A DNA stretch of 64,000 nucleotides. Origin: Agromyces mariniharenae (GTDB lineage Bacteria > Actinomycetota > Actinomycetes > Actinomycetales > Microbacteriaceae). The notes beneath the pieces are model-generated. The model worked only from the letters and a program-made list of their open reading frames with translations, searched no databases and was not told the origin of the DNA. Position numbers and translations under genes: made by a program. The stretch covers positions 1,472,891 to 1,536,890 of the forward strand of contig NZ_VSSB01000001.1 in the NCBI RefSeq assembly GCF_008122505.1, in the 5' to 3' direction. This document shows positions 59,113 through 64,000 of the stretch, piece after piece; positions within the stretch are counted from its first letter, which is position 1; each line of letters begins with the position of its first letter.

Positions 59113-59628
59113 ATGAGGCCTCCGGTGACCGTGCGCCGCGCGCGCCCCGAGGACGCGTCGGAGATGGCGCGGGTGATCGTGCGGTCGTGGCGCGAGACCT
59201 ATCGCGGCGTCGTGCCCGACGACGTGCTCGACGACCCCGGCTTCGAGTCCGCTCGCGAACGGTTCTGGACCGCGGCGCTCACCGACGAGCGCTACCGGCG
59301 GAACCGCATCGCGGTGGCCGAGCGCGGCGGCGAGGTGATCGGCGTCGCCATGTCGGGCCCCGTCGACGACCCCGCGCTCGAGTGGGATCACCACCTCTAC
59401 GTGCTCTACGTCGTGGCGGCGGAGCACGGATCAGGCGCGGGACTCGCGCTGCTCGAGGCCGTCGTGCGCCCCGACGAGGACGTCGCGCTCTGGGTGGCCG
59501 ACCCGAACCCGCGCGCGCAGGCGTTCTACCGCAAGCACGGGTTCGTCGCCGACGGTGCCGTGCAGGTCGACGACGGCGTCCGCGACATCCGGATGCTGCG
59601 GCTCAGCGCGGACCGTAGGCGCGCATGA
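59113..59628 (+). CDS. GNAT family N-acetyltransferase
   Basis: 171 aa. GNAT fold: RRARPEDASEMARVIVRSWRE at the N-terminus, HLYVLYVVAAEHGSGAGLALLEAV (acetyl-CoA loop, about 96) and NPRAQAFYRKHGFVADG (about 136). Acceptor unknown. TAGGGT (59101-59106) ends 6 nt before the ATG, implying a leaderless message. Its 3' end overlaps the convergent SDR gene by 26 bp. Confidence 0.86.
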   Translation: MRPPVTVRRARPEDASEMARVIVRSWRETYRGVVPDDVLDDPGFESARERFWTAALTDERYRRNRIAVAERGGEVIGVAMSGPVDDPALEWDHHLYVLYVVAAEHGSGAGLALLEAVVRPDEDVALWVADPNPRAQAFYRKHGFVADGAVQVDDGVRDIRMLRLSADRRRA

Positions 59629-60433
59629 TCGCCCAGTCGAACGCCCGGTCGGTGAGGAGCCAGCGCAGGGCGAGGAGCGCCTTCGCGCCGAACGGCACCG
59701 CGTAGCGGATGCGCGGTCGGGCCTCGGTCGCGGCCTTCGCGATCGCCAGCGCGACCACGCGCGGCGAGGCGCCGACGCTCGGACGGTCGGCGAGCTCGTA
59801 CACCTCGGCGAGCCGCTTCGCCTGTCGCGCGTAGGCCGTGCCGCCCGACCTGGCGACAGCGCTGTCGGCCGCGATCCCGCCCCACTCGGTGCGGATCGTG
59901 CCCGGCTCGATGACCACGACGTGGATGCCGAACGGCCGCAGCTCGAGCCGGAGCGAGTCGCTCAGCCCCTCGACCGCGAACTTCGTGGCGTGGTACCAGG
60001 CGCCGAGCGGCTCGTAGAACTTGCCGCCGATCGACGAGACGTTGATGACCCGGCCGCTGCCCTGCGCCCGCATGGTCGGGAGCACGAGCTGGGTGAGCCG
60101 CGCGAGCCCGAACACGTTCACCTCGAACTGCCGGCGCGCCTCCTCGAGCGGCACGTCCTCCAGCGCCCCGTACGACCCGTACCCGGCGTTGTTCACGAGC
60201 ACGTCGATGCGCCCCTGCTCGTGGAGGATCCGCTCGACGCCCGAGGTCATCGACGCGTCGTCCGTCACGTCCATCTCGAACACGTGCACGCCGTGCGCGG
60301 TCAGGCGGGCCATGCGGTCGACGCGCCGGGCTGCGCCGTAGACGGTGAAGCCGCGCCGGGCGAGCTCGAGCGCCGTCGCCTCGCCGATGCCCGAGGATGC
60401 CCCGGTGATCAGTGCGACGCGGCCCTCGGTCAT
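59603..60433 (-). CDS. Short-chain dehydrogenase/reductase
   Basis: 276 aa. Classical SDR: TGASSGIG (about 10-17), NNAG (about 85), Ser in INVSSIGGKF (about 135), YHATK (about 150). NAD(P)-dependent, substrate unknown. It starts 2 bp after prpD and is therefore in the prpD transcript. Confidence 0.9.
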   Translation of the reverse strand: MTEGRVALITGASSGIGEATALELARRGFTVYGAARRVDRMARLTAHGVHVFEMDVTDDASMTSGVERILHEQGRIDVLVNNAGYGSYGALEDVPLEEARRQFEVNVFGLARLTQLVLPTMRAQGSGRVINVSSIGGKFYEPLGAWYHATKFAVEGLSDSLRLELRPFGIHVVVIEPGTIRTEWGGIAADSAVARSGGTAYARQAKRLAEVYELADRPSVGASPRVVALAIAKAATEARPRIRYAVPFGAKALLALRWLLTDRAFDWAIMRAYGPR

Positions 60434-60435
60434 CG

Positions 60436-61974
60436 CTAGAACAGGCCGGTCGGGATGTCGACGCCGACGAGGGCGCCGGGGGCCGCGGTGAAGGTGAGGC
60501 CGCCGAGCTCGTCGGGACCCAGCTCGGGCAGGCGCTGCGCGAGATCGAGGAAGCGCTCGATCTCGGCCTCCTCGAGCACCCACTCCGCGAGCGTGCGGAA
60601 CTTGTGCACGTACTGCTCGCGCGCGAACGGGCGGGCGCCGAGCGGATGCGCATCGGCCACGGCGATCTCGTCGACGATCTCGCCGCCGTCGGAGAGCTTG
60701 ATGACGACCTTGCCGCCGAACGCCTTCTCCTCGATGTCGTTCGAGTGGTAGCGGCGGGTCCACTCGGGGTCCTCGACGGTCGACACCTTCTTCCACAGGT
60801 CGACGGTGTCGGCCCGGTGCGCCCGCTCGGGCGAGTAGGAGTCCTGGTGGTGCCAGGTGCCGTCCTGCAGGGCGACCGCGAAGATGTACGGGATCGAGTG
60901 GTCGAGCGTCTCGCGCGAGGCGTCGGGATCGTACTTCTGCGGGTCGTTCGCGCCCGAGCCGATCACGTAGTGGGTGTGGTGCGACGTGTGCAGCGTGATC
61001 GACTCGATGCGGTCGGGGTCGTCGAGGATCAGCGGGTACTCCTCGTGGAGCTTGCGCGCGAGGTCGATCCACGCCTGGGCCTGGTACTCGGCCGAGTGCT
61101 CCTTCGTGTAGGAGTCGAGGATCGCGCGCTTGGCCTCGCCTGCGTCGGGCAGCGGCACCTCGTAGGTCGCCTCGGGCCCGTCGAGGAGCCAGGCGATCAC
61201 GCCGTCCTCGCCCTCGTAGATCGGCACGGGGCTGGTCTCGCCGCGCATCGCGCGGTCGACCGCCTCGACGGCCATCTTGCCCGCGAAGGCCGGGGCGTGC
61301 GCCTTCCACGTGGAGATCTCGCCCTTGCGCGACTGGCGCGTCGCGGTCGTGGTGTGCAAGGCCTGGCCGATGGCCTGGAAGATCGTCTCCTGGTCGAGGC
61401 CGAGGAGCGTGCCGATGCCGGCGGCGGCCGACGGCCCGAGGTGCGCCACGTGGTCGATCTTGTGCTTGTGCAGCGAGATCGCCTTCACGAGGTCGATCTG
61501 CACCTCGTAGCCGGTGGCGATGCCGCGCACGACGTCGCGGCCGGTAAGGCCGCGTCCGGCGGCGAGGTGCTGCGCGACGGCCACGATGGGCGGGATGTTG
61601 TCGCCCGGGTGCGAGTAGTCCGCGGCGAGGAACGTGTCGTGGAAGTCGAGCTCGCGCACGGCGACGCCGTTCGCCCAGGCGGCCCACTCGGGCGACGTGC
61701 GACGTGCGGCATCCGCGCCGAAGACCGTGGCGCCGTCGCCGCCGATCGAGACCGGGTGCGCGAGCGCCTGGCTGCGGGCGGAGACGACCGGCTTGCGGGC
61801 GAGCGAGGCGGCCGCGACCGCCGCGTTGTCGATCACCCGGTTGACGACCATGTCGACGACCTCGTCGTCGAGCTCGACGGGATCGGTGGCGACCCCGGCG
61901 AGCTGCCAGGCGAGCTGGCCCTCTCGTGCAAGGTGCTCGTCACTCCGGTGGGTGCGCAGGTGGTGGCTCTTCAC
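60436..61974 (-). CDS. prpD: 2-methylcitrate dehydratase
   Basis: 512 aa. MmgE/PrpD family: [36 protein letters not shown] (about 97-132) with catalytic-type Asp/His, [43 protein letters not shown]. Dehydrates 2-methylcitrate to 2-methylaconitate. The GTG at 61974 is close behind a TACGGT box, so probably leaderless. With prpC and prpB it makes up the methylcitrate cycle; no AcnD/PrpF genes are in the window. Confidence 0.93.
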   Translation of the reverse strand: MKSHHLRTHRSDEHLAREGQLAWQLAGVATDPVELDDEVVDMVVNRVIDNAAVAAASLARKPVVSARSQALAHPVSIGGDGATVFGADAARRTSPEWAAWANGVAVRELDFHDTFLAADYSHPGDNIPPIVAVAQHLAAGRGLTGRDVVRGIATGYEVQIDLVKAISLHKHKIDHVAHLGPSAAAGIGTLLGLDQETIFQAIGQALHTTTATRQSRKGEISTWKAHAPAFAGKMAVEAVDRAMRGETSPVPIYEGEDGVIAWLLDGPEATYEVPLPDAGEAKRAILDSYTKEHSAEYQAQAWIDLARKLHEEYPLILDDPDRIESITLHTSHHTHYVIGSGANDPQKYDPDASRETLDHSIPYIFAVALQDGTWHHQDSYSPERAHRADTVDLWKKVSTVEDPEWTRRYHSNDIEEKAFGGKVVIKLSDGGEIVDEIAVADAHPLGARPFAREQYVHKFRTLAEWVLEEAEIERFLDLAQRLPELGPDELGGLTFTAAPGALVGVDIPTGLF

Positions 61975-62052
61975 GCCCCCAACCGTATCGAATGGCGGGT
62001 GCCGATGCCCCTGAGGCACGGGGGCTTGCGCATCGCGCCTCGGGTCGTCGAG

Positions 62053-62072
62053 GGGCGCTACTCGACCGCCGG
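62053..62072 (-). repeat. Half copy of the REP-like element at the end of the HIBCH gene
   Basis: On the reverse strand CCGGCGGTCGAGTAGCGCCC matches the outer arm of copy B (CCGGTGGTCGAGTAGCGCCC) at 19 of 20 positions. The TAG stop of the enoyl-CoA-hydratase-family gene (62058-62060) lies within it. Confidence 0.65.
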
Positions 62073-63185
62073 CGTGCGATCGGGCCAGACGCCCTCGTGC
62101 ACCTGCGCCGTGATGACGTCGGACGCGAGGTGCGGGTCGACGCCCTCGAGCGTCGACGGGTTCCACTTGGGCGAGCGGTCCTTGTCGATCACCTGGGCGC
62201 GGATGCCCTCGCGCAGGTCGTGCTGCTCGATGAACCACGACACGAGCCGGAACTCCTGCTCGAGCGCGTCCTCGAGGCTCGGCAGCGTGCGGGCGCGTCG
62301 CACCGACTCGAGCGTGACCGTGAGCGCCGTCGGCGACAGGGTCTCGAGCTCGTCGGCGGCCGCGCCGGCGTAGGCGGATGCCGCGGGGTCGAGCGGATGC
62401 GCCGGGAACGAGCTCGACGCGGCATCCGTGCGACCCTCGGCGAACGCCCGCAGCCGCGTGATGATCTCGCGCACGGTGGGCGCGGAGTAGCACGCGTCGA
62501 CCCAGTCGCGCGCGAGCGCGAGTGCCGATGGGCCGGGGGTCTCGTCGAAGAGCATCACGATCTCGGCGGGGGTGCCGGGGTCGGCCCGCTCGGCGAGCGC
62601 CTGCAGCAGGTGCGGCAGCCGCTCCGACGGCACGAACGCGTCGGCGAAGCCGGCGTGCAGCGCGTCGGCGGCGTCCATGGTGCGGGAGTTGAGCGCGAGG
62701 TGCACGCCGAGCTCGCCGGGCGCCCTCGCCAGCAGCCACGAGCCGCCCACGTCGGGTGTGAAGCCGATGCGCGTCTCGGGCATCGCCACGCGCGAGCGCT
62801 CGGTGACGACGCGGATCGCGGCGTGGCCCGCGAGGCCGATGCCGCCGCCCATCGTGATGCCGTCCATGATGGCGACCACGGGCTTCGGGTAGCGCGCGAT
62901 GAGGGCGTCGAGCCGGTACTCCGCGCGGAAGAAGTCGCGTGCCTCGCCCGCGTTGCCGTCCACGGCGTAGCCGTAGAGCTCGCGGATGTCGCCGCCGGCC
63001 GAGAAGCCCCGCTCCCCCGCGCCGTCGAGCACCACGAGCCCGACCTCCGAGTCGTCGATCCACGACTCGAACACGTCGGTGAGCTCGCGGATCATCTCGT
63101 AGCTCAGGGCGTTGAGCGCCTGGGGGCGGTCGAGGGTGACGTGGCCGACCCCGTCGTCCACCGTCACCGAGATCTGGTCGCTCAC
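62058..63185 (-). CDS. 3-hydroxyisobutyryl-CoA hydrolase (crotonase family)
   Basis: 375 aa. Crotonase fold with HIBCH-type features: [20 protein letters not shown] (about 58-77), [20 protein letters not shown] (about 101), [19 protein letters not shown] (about 132), [30 protein letters not shown] at the C-terminus. Releases 3-hydroxyisobutyrate from its CoA ester in valine breakdown, a source of propionyl-CoA for the prp genes that follow. Gap to prpD is 83 bp. Confidence 0.9.
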   Translation of the reverse strand: MSDQISVTVDDGVGHVTLDRPQALNALSYEMIRELTDVFESWIDDSEVGLVVLDGAGERGFSAGGDIRELYGYAVDGNAGEARDFFRAEYRLDALIARYPKPVVAIMDGITMGGGIGLAGHAAIRVVTERSRVAMPETRIGFTPDVGGSWLLARAPGELGVHLALNSRTMDAADALHAGFADAFVPSERLPHLLQALAERADPGTPAEIVMLFDETPGPSALALARDWVDACYSAPTVREIITRLRAFAEGRTDAASSSFPAHPLDPAASAYAGAAADELETLSPTALTVTLESVRRARTLPSLEDALEQEFRLVSWFIEQHDLREGIRAQVIDKDRSPKWNPSTLEGVDPHLASDVITAQVHEGVWPDRTPAVE

Positions 63186-63241
63186 GGTGCCACCGTAGCC
63201 GCATCGTCGCCCGTCGCGTAGCCTCCCCTTCAGGAGGGGTC

Positions 63242-63622
63242 ATGATCGAATCCGCGTTCCCGATCCTCGAGGTCTCCGACGTCCGGGCGGCGCTCGCGTT
63301 CTACCGCGACGCGTTCGGCGGCGTCGTCACGTACGAGTTCCCCGGCGAGGACGGCGCGCCCGTCTACGTGTCGTTGGCGGTCGGCTCGTCGTCGCTCGGC
63401 ATCGGACTCGCCGAGGAGCCGCCCGCGCCCGGCAACATGCTGCTCTGGTTCTACGTCGATGACGTCGACCGGATGACGCGCGAGCTCGAGGCGGCCGGGG
63501 CATCCGTCGTCGAGGAGCCGCTCGACCAGCCTTGGGGCGAGCGCACGTCGCTCGTGACCGACCCGTTCGGCACGCGCATCCGGCTGGGCGCGGCGATCGC
63601 GCCGCCGCCTGAAGAGGAGTAG
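63242..63622 (+). CDS. VOC (glyoxalase-like) family protein
   Basis: 126 aa. Single VOC domain: [22 protein letters not shown]...[61 protein letters not shown] gives a strong ribosome site before ATG 63242. Ligand unknown; an acidic PPPEEE tail ends the protein. Confidence 0.87.
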   Translation: MIESAFPILEVSDVRAALAFYRDAFGGVVTYEFPGEDGAPVYVSLAVGSSSLGIGLAEEPPAPGNMLLWFYVDDVDRMTRELEAAGASVVEEPLDQPWGERTSLVTDPFGTRIRLGAAIAPPPEEE

Positions 63623-63640
63623 CCCGGCGCCGCCGGCGCG

Positions 63641-64000
63641 TCAGCCGTCGGCGTCCGACACCAGTCGCACGACGCCGACGTCGGTGCGCAGGCGGAAGCC
63701 GAGCCGCTCGTACAGGGTGATGGCGGCGGCGTTCGACGCGTACGCGTGCAGGAACGGGACCTCGCCGCGGGCGAGGACCCGCTCGGCGACCGCCGTCGAG
63801 AGCATCGCCGCGTAGCCGTGTCCGCGATGGTCGGGATGCGTGCAGACGCCACTCACCTCGGCGAACCCCTCGGGCTTCATGCGCTCGCCCGCCATGGCGA
63901 CGAGCCGGCCGTCGACCTTCACGCCGAGGAAGCCGCCGAGCTCGTGCGTGCGCGGGCCGAACGGGCCGGGCTTCGTGAGCGACGCGAGCGCGAGCATCTC
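63641..64000 (-). CDS. GNAT family N-acetyltransferase (5' part beyond the window)
   Basis: At least 120 codons are visible; the gene runs off the right edge and its start is missing. C-terminal half of an actinobacterial FR47/GNAT protein: TKPGPFGPRTHELGGFLGVK, AMAGERMKPEGFAEVSGVCTHPDHRGHGYAAML (acetyl-CoA loop) and FLHAYASNAAAITLYERLGFRLR. Related full-length proteins are about 220-240 aa. Acceptor unknown. Confidence 0.85.
   Translation of the reverse strand, partial: EMLALASLTKPGPFGPRTHELGGFLGVKVDGRLVAMAGERMKPEGFAEVSGVCTHPDHRGHGYAAMLSTAVAERVLARGEVPFLHAYASNAAAITLYERLGFRLRTDVGVVRLVSDADG

Noticed and set aside
59603..59628. Frameshift or misassembly where GNAT and SDR genes overlap
   Set aside because: Both proteins have complete, normal C-termini; a short convergent overlap explains it.
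63222..63240. Possible ribosome-site-sequestering hairpin CCTCC/GGAGG before the VOC gene
   Set aside because: The upstream arm overlaps a TAGCCT -10-like box, so it is probably not in the transcript.

Overview
This is a 64 kb stretch of very GC-rich chromosome with the look of a high-GC Gram-positive bacterium of the Microbacteriaceae, possibly near Agromyces. That placement is inferred from family-level protein similarity, many leaderless or near-leaderless genes with a TANNNT box just before the start, F420-type and polyprenol-mannose genes, and constant use of the 7-mer GGCATCC/GGATGCC. I saw no rRNA, tRNA, CRISPR array, prophage or transposase. It reads as ordinary chromosome with one accessory-looking cassette.

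Layout. 1-5.7 kb: L-rhamnose catabolism (isomerase, a lipase-like hydrolase, fused aldolase/lactaldehyde dehydrogenase, rhamnulokinase). 5.7-9.6 kb: membrane protein, PPOX-type flavoprotein divergent from a TetR regulator with three operator-like sites, 2-hydroxyacid dehydrogenase, beta-lactamase-like hydrolase. 9.6-14.8 kb: the most unusual region. It holds two tandem CHAT (caspase-like) proteases, each joined through one membrane helix to a PA-IL/LecA-like lectin domain, then a Trypco1-type protein and a NYN-LOTUS putative ribonuclease. 14.8-21.6 kb: lldR-lldD for L-lactate plus small membrane and hypothetical proteins. 21.9-26.1 kb: TetR-carboxylesterase, a ROK regulator and polyprenol-phosphate mannose synthase. 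26.3-36.8 kb: TSNG-repeat lipoprotein, ddaH-rocD, a membrane-protein pair, an F420-type oxidoreductase, a permease/amidohydrolase operon with divergent TetR, Lrp and GntR. 37-43.5 kb: RimK-like ligase divergent from a RimB-like protease, then putA divergent from a LysR regulator. 43.5-54.7 kb: META lipoprotein, WYL regulator with VOC gene divergent from an ABC exporter, a secreted beta-helix protein, a phytoene-desaturase-like flavoprotein and small genes. 54.9-63.2 kb: the methylcitrate cycle (prpD, prpB, prpC) with a 3-hydroxyisobutyryl-CoA hydrolase, an SDR and an amidase. The right edge cuts a GNAT gene.

How it fits together. Rhamnose would give DHAP plus L-lactaldehyde, then L-lactate. 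LldD can oxidise that lactate to pyruvate. The hydrolase at 62.1-63.2 kb belongs to valine breakdown, which yields propionyl-CoA, and the methylcitrate genes next to it consume propionyl-CoA. PutA and DdaH-RocD handle proline and arginine-type compounds.

The non-coding DNA is rich in inverted repeats. A roughly 100-bp REP-like element occurs in three copies plus one half copy, one of them read in frame through a hydrolase gene. A perfect 23-bp-arm palindrome lies in frame inside rocD. The GGCATCC motif also forms hairpins after genes, a pattern that resembles DNA-uptake sequences in other bacteria; its role here is unknown.
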